From: Polaribacter sp.
Lineage (GTDB): Bacteria; Bacteroidota; Bacteroidia; Flavobacteriales; Flavobacteriaceae
Length of the DNA: 41,975 nt
Assembly (NCBI GenBank): GCA_029250685.1
Contig: JAQXEU010000040.1
Coordinates: forward strand, 1 to 41,975
Reading direction: 5' to 3'
Both the position numbers and the translations under genes were made by a program. Position 1 is the stretch's first letter. The number at the start of each line of letters is the position of its first letter. Shown here one piece after another: positions 5,619 to 17,299 of this stretch. The notes below the pieces were generated by a model that worked only from the letters and a program-made list of their open reading frames with translations, searched no databases and was not told the DNA's origin.

Positions 5619-8600
5619 TTGATTATTAAAAACAAGATAAAAATATTTGTTAGATTTCTAGCGTATGTGCTGCTATTCTTGTTTTTGATAAGTATTGTGT
5701 TTTCAATTCCTGGTGTTCAAACCAGATTAGCTAGAACCTTAACCAAAAGCCTAAAAGAATCTTTTAATACGAATATTGTTGTAAAAAGAGTTGACTTGTC
5801 TTTTTTGGGTTCGGTTCAATTAAAAGGAGTTGAAATTAGAGATCATCATAATGATACTTTAATTTTTGTGAAAAACTTAAGTACTTCTTTGCGAAACGCA
5901 AAAAAAATCATTGATAATAAAGTTAATTTAGGTAGTGTTTCTTTAGATGGTGTTGATTTTCATTTAAAAAAATATAAAGGGGAAACAAATGATAATTTAT
6001 CTGTCTTTGTTGAAAATTTTGACAATGGTACTCCAACAGACTCTTTGGCAAATCCCTTTTTATTAACGAGTTCAGATATGTATTTAGATAATTTGAACTT
6101 TAAGCTTTTAAACTTAAATCAAAAGGACAGTTTATCCTTTTCTATAAAAGAAGCTGGTGGTAGTTTAAGTGATTTTAAAATTTTTGGGTCTGATGTGACA
6201 ACTAATATTAGAGGTTTGTACTTTAAAGAAAAAAGCGGTTTAGAAGTAACTAATTTAACGACCGACTTTACATATTCTACATCAAACATGTTGTTTAAAA
6301 AAACGACAATAGAAACTAAAACTTCTAAAATAAATGCTGATATTTCTTTTTTATATAAACGTGAAGATTTTCAGTTTTTCACAGACAAAGTAAAGTTAAG
6401 AGCAAATATTTTTAGAAGTAGAATTTCTTTAAAAGATTTAAATAAGTTTTATAAAGAGTTTGGTATTGGAGATGTTTTGAATTTAAAAGGGAATATCGTT
6501 GGTACGTTAAATGATTTTAAAGTAAACAACTTAAGTGTTAACTCTGATATAGGGATAATAATTAAATCGGATTTAAAACTTGTAAACGCACTTAATTCTG
6601 AAAAAGAATTTTCTTTTGAAGCAGATGTAGAAAGTTTAACTGCTGATTATAATAGGTTAACAGGTGTTTTACCCAATCTTCTTGGAGAAGCAATACCTGA
6701 AGAAATTAAAAGGTTAGGAGAGTTCAATTTAATCGGAAAAATATTTATTAATGATAGTAAACTAGATTTAATTGTTGATGTTGTTTCTCGAATTGGCGCC
6801 GCAAAAGCCGATTTAAAATTTACTAATACAACAGTTTTTAATAGCTCAAATTATAAAGGGAATATTGAGTTAAATGATTTTAATATTGGAAGGTTATTGA
6901 ATGAGCCACTTTTAGGAAAAGTAACTCTTGTTGGTGATGTAAACGGAACTGGTTTTAAGTTAGAAAATATCAATTCAGGAATTATTGGCGCTGTTAAGAA
7001 ATTAGAGTTCAACAAGTATGAATATCAAAATGTAAATATAAACGGGCTTTTCTTAAATAAATTTTTTACAGGAAACTTAAGTGTCAACGATGAGTTCTTA
7101 AAGATGAGATTAAACGGTTTGGTAGATTTTTCATCAAAAAGAAATAAGTTTGATTTTACAGCAAAAATTGAAGACGCCGATTTAGTAAAAACAAATTTAT
7201 TTACAAGAGATAGCATTTCTAAAATAAAAGGAGAATTAAAATTTGATATTGTAGGTAATACATTTGATAACGTTGTGGGTATAACAACATTTAATGATAT
7301 AGAATACACAACTCCCAAAAAAGCATATAATTTCAAGAAATTTGTAATTACATCTTACGTAAAGGATAGTATCAAAACCATAGAGATAAATAAAAACTTA
7401 AACGAAAACGATATTGCACAAGGTTCGTTAAGTGGTAATTTTAAGTTTAGCGAGTTGCCTTTGTTAATTCAGAACGCTATGGGAAATATATATGCAAATT
7501 ATGTTCCATTTAAAGTCGCACCAAACCAATTTTTAAAATTCGATATTAATATTTATAATCAAATCATTGATGTGTTCTTTCCTCAATTTTTTATTGATAA
7601 AAACACCAATTTTAATGGTAGAATAGATGCTGAGACTAATCATTTTAAGCTAAATTTTTTATCACCAAAAATGATTGTTTATGGAAATGAAATTGATTCA
7701 TTAAAATTAGAAATTAACACTAAGAATAAGTTTTACAATACGCATTTGATGGCAGCTAAAATAAATACAGAATATTTTAATGCATCAAAATTGAATCTTA
7801 TAAACGTAACAAAGAACGATACGTTATTTGTGAAATCAGAATTTAAAGGAGCAACTGCAACAAATGAAACCTTTAATATGGATTTATTTTACACCTTAAA
7901 CGAGGAAAGAAAATCTGTTTTAGGAATACAAAAATCTAGTTTCGATTTTGAAAATAATGTTTGGAAAATTAATCCTGAGGATAATAAAAGCAGTAAGGTT
8001 GTTTTCGATTTAAAGAAAAGCGAGTATAATTTTAGTCCTTTTAACTTAACATCTAATGAACAAGAAATATCTTTCAGAGGTGTTGTAAAAGATTCAACTC
8101 AAAAAGATTTAAAAATAAATTTCAAAGATGTAAAAATGTCTAGTTTAATGCCTGTTATTGATAGTTTAACTATAAACGGTACTTTAAATGGGAATTTAGA
8201 TTTTCTTCAGAAAGATGGTCAATATTCACCAAAAGGATTATTGTCTATTGATGATTTTAAAATCAATTCTTTTGAACAAGGGAATTTAGTGTTAGATGTA
8301 GAAGCAAAAAATTCATACGAAAAATATGAGGTAGATTTAACTCTGGAAAAATCTGGTAACAAAAGCATTTCAGCAAATGGTTTTATTGATTTTACAGGTC
8401 AACGACCAATTGTAGATTTAAATGTTACCTTAGATAAGTTTAAATTAAATGCATTTAGTCCATTAGGACAAGATGTTTTATCTAAAATTAGAGGAGAAGC
8501 TTCTGGTAATTTTAGCTTTAAAGGATTTTTAAGAAATCCTGATATGAAAGGTGAATTAGAATTGAAAGATGCAGGTTTATTGTTTCCGTATTTAAATGTT

Positions 8601-10097
8601 GATTATGATTTTGCAGGACTTACAAAGATTAGGCTAGAAGAGCAATCATTTATTTTTGAAAAACTTGATCTATTGGACACTAAATATAATTCTACTGGAG
8701 ACTTTAGTGGAAGTATTTCTCATATCGATTTTAAATCCTGGAAAATGGATTTAAATATTTTGACAGAAAACTTGGTGGTGTTAAATACTGAAGAGACAGA
8801 AGAATCTTTGTATTACGGAACTGCATTTATAAATGGAAACGCAACAATTAAAGGTTATACAGATAATTTAGAGATAACAGTAAATGCTACAACAAATCCA
8901 AACACAAAATTTGTAATTCCTTTAAACGATATAAAAACGGTTGATAATTATAAATTAATTCAGTTTAGGTCTAACAAAGATGTTGTTGAAGAAAAGGATA
9001 TTGAAGAATTTGAATTTGATGCATTAAAGGGGTTGAAATTAGATATTAATTTAGAAGTAACGAATGATGCAATTGCAGAAATAGTAATTGATAAATCTAA
9101 TGGGAGTTTATTAAACGGTAGAGGTAGCGGAAACATCAAAATTGAAATTGATACAAGAGGTCGATTTATAATGGATGGAGGTTTTACCGTTGATGAAGGG
9201 AAGTATGAATTTAAATATGGTGGTTTAGTAAATAAGACATTTAATGTTGAAAGAGGCGGTACTATTTCTTGGAATGGAAGTCCGGCAGATGCAGATTTAA
9301 ATATTACAGCCTTTTATACAACAAAAGCGAATCCATCAACATTATTAGAAAACTTTAATTCAAGTAGAAAAATACCAGTCAATTTAATAGCAAAAATTAG
9401 CGGTGGACTTTTTAATTCTAATCAAGAATTTGATATAGAAATTCCAAATGTAAATAATACAATTGCATCCGAGCTTGAGTTTAAGTTGAATGATAACGAT
9501 GTAAATGAAAAAACAAAACAGTTTTTGTCATTGTTAGCTCTAAACACTTTTTATAACCCAGATAAAGCTAATTTTAACGGTTCTGATGCAATTATAGGAA
9601 CTACTTCAAGTGCAATAACAAGCGCACTATCTAGCTTGATTAGCAGCGGAGACGGTAAAGTACAATTTGATGTAGATTACGAGATAACTGATAAAACTGA
9701 TGTGACAAATGTAGTAAATGATGACTTAGTAAACGTTTCTGTTGGTACGCAAATTTCTGATAGAGTTGTTGTAAATGGTAAGGTTGGAGTACCAGTTGGT
9801 ACAAAAACTCAATCTAGTGTTGTTGGAGAAGTAAAAGTTGAAATTCTCCTGAATGAAAAAGGGAATTTTAGAGGTGTAATATTTAACCGTCAAAACGAAA
9901 TTCAGTATTCAGCAGAAGAAGAGGGTTATACGCAAGGAATTGGTTTAACATATCAAGTAGATTTTAATAACCTCTCTGATTTACTTAGAAAAATAGGGTT
10001 AAAAAAGAAGAAAAAAAGTAACATACAAAAAGACTCAGTAAAAACAGTAGAAACAAATCGTTTTACTCAGTTTAAATCAACAAAAAATAAAAATTAA
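5619..10097 (+). CDS. tamB: Translocation/assembly module protein TamB, 1492 aa
   Basis: An N-terminal membrane anchor (about residues 8-31) precedes a very long, strand-rich, repetitive region of AsmA/VPS13-like character. The C-terminal DUF490/TamB domain (about 1050-1440) includes GRGSGNIKIEIDTRGRFIMDG, then FNVERGGTISWNGSPADADLN. TamB-type proteins bridge the periplasm and are linked to outer-membrane protein assembly and phospholipid transport. The start is TTG at 5619; no in-frame ATG lies between the upstream TAG (5583-5585) and the anchor. The nucleotidyltransferase gene follows after 2 nt, so they are probably co-transcribed. The C-terminus is lysine-rich. Confidence 0.92.
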   Translation: MIIKNKIKIFVRFLAYVLLFLFLISIVFSIPGVQTRLARTLTKSLKESFNTNIVVKRVDLSFLGSVQLKGVEIRDHHNDTLIFVKNLSTSLRNAKKIIDNKVNLGSVSLDGVDFHLKKYKGETNDNLSVFVENFDNGTPTDSLANPFLLTSSDMYLDNLNFKLLNLNQKDSLSFSIKEAGGSLSDFKIFGSDVTTNIRGLYFKEKSGLEVTNLTTDFTYSTSNMLFKKTTIETKTSKINADISFLYKREDFQFFTDKVKLRANIFRSRISLKDLNKFYKEFGIGDVLNLKGNIVGTLNDFKVNNLSVNSDIGIIIKSDLKLVNALNSEKEFSFEADVESLTADYNRLTGVLPNLLGEAIPEEIKRLGEFNLIGKIFINDSKLDLIVDVVSRIGAAKADLKFTNTTVFNSSNYKGNIELNDFNIGRLLNEPLLGKVTLVGDVNGTGFKLENINSGIIGAVKKLEFNKYEYQNVNINGLFLNKFFTGNLSVNDEFLKMRLNGLVDFSSKRNKFDFTAKIEDADLVKTNLFTRDSISKIKGELKFDIVGNTFDNVVGITTFNDIEYTTPKKAYNFKKFVITSYVKDSIKTIEINKNLNENDIAQGSLSGNFKFSELPLLIQNAMGNIYANYVPFKVAPNQFLKFDINIYNQIIDVFFPQFFIDKNTNFNGRIDAETNHFKLNFLSPKMIVYGNEIDSLKLEINTKNKFYNTHLMAAKINTEYFNASKLNLINVTKNDTLFVKSEFKGATATNETFNMDLFYTLNEERKSVLGIQKSSFDFENNVWKINPEDNKSSKVVFDLKKSEYNFSPFNLTSNEQEISFRGVVKDSTQKDLKINFKDVKMSSLMPVIDSLTINGTLNGNLDFLQKDGQYSPKGLLSIDDFKINSFEQGNLVLDVEAKNSYEKYEVDLTLEKSGNKSISANGFIDFTGQRPIVDLNVTLDKFKLNAFSPLGQDVLSKIRGEASGNFSFKGFLRNPDMKGELELKDAGLLFPYLNVDYDFAGLTKIRLEEQSFIFEKLDLLDTKYNSTGDFSGSISHIDFKSWKMDLNILTENLVVLNTEETEESLYYGTAFINGNATIKGYTDNLEITVNATTNPNTKFVIPLNDIKTVDNYKLIQFRSNKDVVEEKDIEEFEFDALKGLKLDINLEVTNDAIAEIVIDKSNGSLLNGRGSGNIKIEIDTRGRFIMDGGFTVDEGKYEFKYGGLVNKTFNVERGGTISWNGSPADADLNITAFYTTKANPSTLLENFNSSRKIPVNLIAKISGGLFNSNQEFDIEIPNVNNTIASELEFKLNDNDVNEKTKQFLSLLALNTFYNPDKANFNGSDAIIGTTSSAITSALSSLISSGDGKVQFDVDYEITDKTDVTNVVNDDLVNVSVGTQISDRVVVNGKVGVPVGTKTQSSVVGEVKVEILLNEKGNFRGVIFNRQNEIQYSAEEEGYTQGIGLTYQVDFNNLSDLLRKIGLKKKKKSNIQKDSVKTVETNRFTQFKSTKNKN

Positions 10098-10099
10098 AA

Positions 10100-11002
10100 A
10101 TGAAAGATTTTACATTAGTAATATTAGCTGCAGGAATGGGAAGCAGATATGGAGGAACAAAACAATTAGATGGGATCTCTGAAAACGGAGAGACAATCAT
10201 GGATTTTTCTTTATTCGACGCAATTGAAGCTGGATTTACAAAAGTTGTTTTTATCGTTAGAAAAGATATTTTAGAAGAAGTAAAAACTGATTTTGGAGCA
10301 AAATTAGAAGGGAAAGTTGAGGTTGCATACGCAATTCAAGAAACGTCTAAGGTTCCTGAAAAATACAGTAAGAATGAAAGAATAAAACCTTGGGGAACAG
10401 CACATGCATTGTTAGTTGCAAAAGATATGATAAAAGATAATTTCTGTGTAATTAATGCAGATGACTTTTATGGATTAGATGCTTTTAAAACAATTATTTC
10501 TTACTTAAAAGAGGCAAACGAATCTTCAACAGAATATGCAATGGTTGGTTACCCAATTTACAATACATTATCTGAAAACGGAAGTGTTTCTAGAGGAGAA
10601 ACTTTTGCTGATGGGAATAATAATTTACAGCAGATAAAAGAAAGAACTGCCATTACAAAAAAAGGAGCAGACATCGTTTTTGAAAATGAAGAAGGGAATG
10701 AAGAAATAATGTCTAATGATACAATTGTGTCTATGAATTTTTTTGGATTTACACCAACATTTTTAACTTTCTTAGATGGTGCTTTTGAAGCGTTTTTAGA
10801 AGAAAATTACCTGGAGTTAAAAGCTGAATTCTTTTTGCCTTTAGTTGTCGATTACTTGATAAAAAAGGATGTAGCAAAAATGAAAGTTTTAAGAACAGAT
10901 GCAAAATGGATGGGTGTTACGTACAAAGAAGATAAAGAAGTAGTTGTTGCTAAAGTAAAAGAATTGATAGCTCAATCGGTCTATCCTCCAAAACTTTGGT
11001 AA
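10100..11002 (+). CDS. Sugar-phosphate nucleotidyltransferase family protein, 300 aa
   Basis: The N-terminus has the nucleotidyltransferase signature LAAGMGSRYGGTKQL (9-23), followed by the metal-site aspartates in INADDFYG (about 118-125). The fold is GT-A type as in sugar-1-phosphate nucleotidylyltransferases. The product is longer than MurU (about 220 aa). The stop overlaps the start of an APH-like sugar kinase (TAATG at 11000). The pair suggests phosphorylation of a free (amino) sugar at C1 and then activation to an NDP-sugar, as in AmgK/MurU or NahK-type salvage. The sugar and nucleotide are not known. Confidence 0.85.
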   Translation: MKDFTLVILAAGMGSRYGGTKQLDGISENGETIMDFSLFDAIEAGFTKVVFIVRKDILEEVKTDFGAKLEGKVEVAYAIQETSKVPEKYSKNERIKPWGTAHALLVAKDMIKDNFCVINADDFYGLDAFKTIISYLKEANESSTEYAMVGYPIYNTLSENGSVSRGETFADGNNNLQQIKERTAITKKGADIVFENEEGNEEIMSNDTIVSMNFFGFTPTFLTFLDGAFEAFLEENYLELKAEFFLPLVVDYLIKKDVAKMKVLRTDAKWMGVTYKEDKEVVVAKVKELIAQSVYPPKLW

Positions 11003-12087
11003 TGGAAAATAGATTGAAAAGTGTTATTAATAAATTTGAGATTCATTCTGAGTTTGAATCTTATCAAGAATTAAATTCTGGACATATTAATGATACTTTT
11101 TTAATTAAAACGAAACTGAAACCACAGTACGTTTTACAAAAAGTAAATCGTACTGTTTTTAAAAAACCTGAAGAGTTAATTGAAAATAAAGTTTGGGTAA
11201 GTAATCATTTACAAGATAAATTAAAGTATTTAACTCAAGATGAGATTCAACAAAAAGTATTGTGTTTTGTAAAAGCAAAAGACAATACTTTTTTTTATGA
11301 AGATGAAGATAGTAATATTTGGAATGTTTCTATTTTTATTGAAAATTCTGTCACCTATTTAAAAGCAAAAAACACTCAAATTGCTTTTGAAGCGGGTAAA
11401 ATTATTGGTAATTTTTTAGAGTTGACAAAAGATTTCGATATTTCTAAAATCACGACGATTTTAACAGATTTTCATTCTGTAACTGTAAGACATCAGCAAT
11501 TTAAAAAAGCCCTTCAAAATGCATCCGAAAGTAAGATAAATAAAACTAAAGGTTTGATTGCCTTTGTTGAAAACAGCATCAATGAAATGTTAACAATCGA
11601 TAAAGCAATTGAACAAAAAAAATTGCCATTGCGATTAACACATAATGACACCAAAATTTCAAACATTTTGTTTTCAAAAGAAGGTAAAGCGCTGTGTTTA
11701 ATTGATATGGATACCGTAATGAAAGGCGTTTTGCATTTCGATTATAGTGATGCGATTAGAGCTTTGTGTAATACAGTAAACGAAGATGAAGCAAATGTTG
11801 AAAAAATCGAATTTAATTTTCAGTTTTTTGAAAGCTATACCAGAGGTTTTTTTCAAGAGTATAAAAGTATTTCACATGAAGAGCTAAAGTTGCTTCCAAT
11901 AAGTATTAAAATTTTACCTTTTTTAATGGGGTTACGATTCTTAACAGATTATCTAAGTGACGATGTGTATTTTAAAACGAAATACAAAAAGCATAATTTA
12001 GATAGAGCCATCAATCAATTTACTTTTGTTGAAAAAATCTCTAAGCAATTTCATAAAATTGAAGCTTTTATTCAAACGTTAAAGTAA
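11002..12087 (+). CDS. APH-like kinase, NahK-type sugar 1-kinase candidate, 361 aa
   Basis: This belongs to the aminoglycoside phosphotransferase-like kinases. The catalytic loop is HNDTKISN (starting at His214) and the metal motif is CLIDMDTVMKG (about 232-242). The HNDTKxxN plus IDxDTV form is typical of N-acetylhexosamine 1-kinases (NahK) and of proteins long mislabelled as mucin desulfatase. The start is ATG 11002, sharing one base with the preceding stop. With the upstream nucleotidyltransferase it would form a two-step route from a free N-acetylhexosamine to NDP-sugar. Alternative: an AmgK-like role in cell-wall recycling. Confidence 0.78.
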   Translation: MENRLKSVINKFEIHSEFESYQELNSGHINDTFLIKTKLKPQYVLQKVNRTVFKKPEELIENKVWVSNHLQDKLKYLTQDEIQQKVLCFVKAKDNTFFYEDEDSNIWNVSIFIENSVTYLKAKNTQIAFEAGKIIGNFLELTKDFDISKITTILTDFHSVTVRHQQFKKALQNASESKINKTKGLIAFVENSINEMLTIDKAIEQKKLPLRLTHNDTKISNILFSKEGKALCLIDMDTVMKGVLHFDYSDAIRALCNTVNEDEANVEKIEFNFQFFESYTRGFFQEYKSISHEELKLLPISIKILPFLMGLRFLTDYLSDDVYFKTKYKKHNLDRAINQFTFVEKISKQFHKIEAFIQTLK

Positions 12088-12149
12088 TTCTTAAACACCT
12101 TTTTTTATTCTAAGATTGATTTTATATTTCTTAACTTTACAATAGAGAT

Positions 12150-14155
<2,006 letters not shown>

Positions 14156-14179
14156 AAATAACTTTTTAATTTGTAAATT

Positions 14180-14560
14180 TTACTTTACCGCAATCACACT
14201 AATTTCTACATTTACATATTTAGGTAAATTCGCAACTTCAACAGTTTCTCTTGCTGGCGCAGTTGCTTCATTAAAATACCTTGCATACACTTCATTTATT
14301 GCTCCAAAATTTTTCATATCAGAAATAAAAATAGACGTTTTTACAATGTTTTCAAAAGTCATTTCTGCAGCATCTAAAACTGCTTTTACGTTTTCCATTA
14401 CTTGTTTGGTTTCTGTAGAAATGTCCTCTAAAACCAATTCACCATTTGCTGGGTTTATTGCTATTTGACCAGAAGTATATAATGTGTTGCCTACTAAAGT
14501 AGCTTGATTGTATGGCCCGATTGGAGCTGGAGCGTTTGAGGTTGTAATAATTTTTTTCAT
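14180..14560 (-). CDS. ridA: RidA family enamine/imine deaminase, 126 aa
   Basis: Full-length RidA (YjgF/YER057c/UK114 family). It hydrolyses reactive enamine/imine intermediates made by PLP enzymes such as threonine dehydratase. The N-terminal NAPAPIGPYNQA (9-20), SGQIAINP (30-37) and Arg104 in APARETVEVANLPK, the residue that binds the substrate carboxylate, are all present. It begins 34 nt after the lptD stop, so it is probably co-transcribed with lptD. Confidence 0.95.
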   Translation of the reverse strand: MKKIITTSNAPAPIGPYNQATLVGNTLYTSGQIAINPANGELVLEDISTETKQVMENVKAVLDAAEMTFENIVKTSIFISDMKNFGAINEVYARYFNEATAPARETVEVANLPKYVNVEISVIAVK

Positions 14561-14594
14561 ATTTTTAAGTTTTGTGCATAAAGCCCTTACAAGG

Positions 14595-17207
14595 CTAAAA
14601 TAATAATCTGTCTGGTAAACTACGTTTATCCCATTTTAAATCGTTTAACATACTAGAGTTTACGCCAATTCTAAAGTAATAAGATTTGTTAGTTCCGAAA
14701 GGAGACCAATCAAAATTAAAACTCCAGCTATCTAAATCTCTTGTAAAACCTAGACGTGTATAAGTAAAACCTTTGTTTTTAAAATCGTAACCAGAACTAT
14801 ATCTTACTTTCCATTTGGGTGATAATTCTAAATTCCCATTAAACATTAAAGAGTTAGAACCAATTCCTGCATTTGAAACCCCATTATTTGTGTAGTTTAC
14901 GGCATATGCTAAACTTACATTCCAAGGAATTGTAGCTCTATATAATTTTGTTTCTTTAACTTCTTTTTCGTTTTTAGTATTTTGATTTGAGTTTGTGTTA
15001 CCAAACTGATTTTGATTTGTGTTATTGGATTTAGCTTTATCTTTTTTCTCAAAATCTCTACTTGAAAAAGAAATATTTGCAGTAACATTTGCAGCGGTAA
15101 GTCTAAAAATATTGCTATTTATTTCATTAATTCTAGTTCCGTTTCCATCAACTTGATAAGGATCTAAAGTTGCTCCCATATTTATAGATAATTTATCTTT
15201 AAAAAACCGAGTTCCAGCTGTAACAGCAACTGGGCTCCATTTTAAACTATCAGCAGCTATATTATAACTGGTGCTAAAATTTAAATTGTTTAGCAAAGTT
15301 ATTTTTTTGTCTTCTGTGCTTAAGGAGTCTTTTGACGCAACCTTTGCTTCTAAAACATTGGCTACAGAAATTCCGATTGAATTTGATAAGCCAACTCCAG
15401 GCCTTCCATAAATTCCATCTTCAAAAGGAGAGTAGGTTAAAATATCTGTTGGATCTATGCTTTGTTGTACTTGTTGATTGTAGTTGTCTGCAAAATCGGG
15501 TCTATATCCGTAATTAATAGAAGGTCTAATTGTATGGCGAATCGATTTTAATTTGCCTTTAAAATTATACTGACCATAAATAGTTGTACCTAAAGAAACT
15601 CCTGCAGTATATTCTCTAAAACTTTTAAATCCATTAATTCTTTCTTTAACATTGGTGCCAGAAGTTGCATCATAATACCTGTTTGTGTAATCCCAATTCC
15701 AAACCTCTTTAAAACTTGCGTTTGGTGTTAACGTAAAATATTTTAATACTTTTAAATTTGTGTTTGCAGAAGCGGTATGTTGTATTCCTGCTTTTGCTGT
15801 TTGAAACATTTCTGGTTTAAAGAAAAGAGAATCAACAGTGTTAATTCTATAATCTCCTTTCATGCTGTAATTCAATCCAATTTTTTGGAACGGATTTTTC
15901 TTGACACCGCTTTTACCTGCAAACGGATAAATTCTATCCATATTTACTTGCAAAGAAGGTAAAGTCATGTTTATTTCTTGCGTATTAGTGTTTTGAGAAT
16001 GACTAGCTGTTGCATTTAAATTAAAAGGCGTGCCAACGAATTTTTTATAATATGAAATAGAAGAACTCAACGTATTTGTTAAAAAATCTGAACTATTTAC
16101 TTCGTTTAAAGATTCTCTAAAATATTTACTACTTCCTAAATTAACAGAAGCTGAAAAGCGCGCATTTGGGTTCGATTTTGCATCTTGATTGTGTGACCAT
16201 CTTAAGTTGAAATTAGTAGACTTACTATAGTCATCAAAACCTTTTTGACTTCTAATCAAGTTTTCATATCGAAAGCTAAAATTACCATTAAATTTATAAC
16301 GAACTACATAACTAGACTCTGAACGTAAACCCCAACTTCCGTTCGAGTACACATCGCCCATTAAAGAAATGTCTAAATAATCATTCAAGGCTAAGTAATA
16401 ACCTCCGTTTTGTAAAAAATATCCTTGACTACTTGTTTGTCCCCAAGTTGGAATGATAAAACCGGATGCTCTTTTATCAGTCATTGGGAAATATGCAAAC
16501 GGAATTGCAAGTGGAGTTGGAACGTCTGCAATTACTAAATTACTTAAACCAATAATAATTTTTTTACCAGGAACTAACTTTGCTTTTCTAGTTTTGATGT
16601 AATAATCTGGATTTGTTTTGTCTGAAGTAGTGAATTTAATATCTCTTAAGAAAACAGTAGAATCATTTACTTTTTTCATCTTTTCACCGTAGGTGATCAT
16701 TCCAGATTGTACAGTTTTTATTCCGTAAATAATAGTCTTTTTTGTTTTGAAATTATACAAAATAGAATCTTGTTCAGATTCTTGAGGACCTTGTTTAAAA
16801 ACAGGTCTTTGTATATAACCTAAACTATCTTTTATTCCTCTTGCGAAAAGTGTATTATTTTTATTGTCTATTAAAATATAACCAGCTTTTAAATCAATAT
16901 CTTCATAAGTTACATGTGCTTTATTATACAATTCAACTTGTTTCGTTTTGGCATTTTGTAGAATATAATCTAAAGCGTTATGCGTAATTTTTGATTCTAT
17001 AGCGCTTTTAGGTTTTATAATTGTGTCTTTTTTTATAGTATCTATATTTTTATTTAATAAAGTACTGTCCTTTTTAAAAAGCGTATTTTTATCTTTAAGA
17101 ATCTGAATTGGTTTGGTTTTTGTCTTTATATCTTGAGCAAAACCAGTTTGTAAGCAAAAAAGGCTAAGGAAGCTAAATAAAAGTATGTGTTGTATGTTTG
17201 ATTGCAA
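14595..17207 (-). CDS. lptD: Outer-membrane LPS-assembly protein LptD (flavobacterial type), about 870 aa
   Basis: LptD is the outer-membrane barrel that inserts lipopolysaccharide. A signal peptide (NIQHILLFSFLSLFCLQTGFAQ, split here for reading as residues 4-25) is followed by an OstA/LptA-like periplasmic part (KQVELYNKAHVTYEDIDLKA and onward). A long beta-barrel region then ends in a terminal Phe (DRLLF), as expected for BAM substrates. TTG at 17207 gives the most natural signal peptide. The frame stays open to a TTG at 17306, but that would overlap the divergent amidase gene and add an unlikely leader. It sits divergent from the amidase, an envelope-gene neighbourhood. Confidence 0.85.
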   Translation of the reverse strand: MQSNIQHILLFSFLSLFCLQTGFAQDIKTKTKPIQILKDKNTLFKKDSTLLNKNIDTIKKDTIIKPKSAIESKITHNALDYILQNAKTKQVELYNKAHVTYEDIDLKAGYILIDNKNNTLFARGIKDSLGYIQRPVFKQGPQESEQDSILYNFKTKKTIIYGIKTVQSGMITYGEKMKKVNDSTVFLRDIKFTTSDKTNPDYYIKTRKAKLVPGKKIIIGLSNLVIADVPTPLAIPFAYFPMTDKRASGFIIPTWGQTSSQGYFLQNGGYYLALNDYLDISLMGDVYSNGSWGLRSESSYVVRYKFNGNFSFRYENLIRSQKGFDDYSKSTNFNLRWSHNQDAKSNPNARFSASVNLGSSKYFRESLNEVNSSDFLTNTLSSSISYYKKFVGTPFNLNATASHSQNTNTQEINMTLPSLQVNMDRIYPFAGKSGVKKNPFQKIGLNYSMKGDYRINTVDSLFFKPEMFQTAKAGIQHTASANTNLKVLKYFTLTPNASFKEVWNWDYTNRYYDATSGTNVKERINGFKSFREYTAGVSLGTTIYGQYNFKGKLKSIRHTIRPSINYGYRPDFADNYNQQVQQSIDPTDILTYSPFEDGIYGRPGVGLSNSIGISVANVLEAKVASKDSLSTEDKKITLLNNLNFSTSYNIAADSLKWSPVAVTAGTRFFKDKLSINMGATLDPYQVDGNGTRINEINSNIFRLTAANVTANISFSSRDFEKKDKAKSNNTNQNQFGNTNSNQNTKNEKEVKETKLYRATIPWNVSLAYAVNYTNNGVSNAGIGSNSLMFNGNLELSPKWKVRYSSGYDFKNKGFTYTRLGFTRDLDSWSFNFDWSPFGTNKSYYFRIGVNSSMLNDLKWDKRSLPDRLLF

Positions 17208-17299
17208 TGCTTTTAATGTTATTTTTGTGATAAATGTAAAAATATACTTCAATAACTGAAGTGCCAAATTTGAATAGCCAAAATTAAGTAAAAATATTG

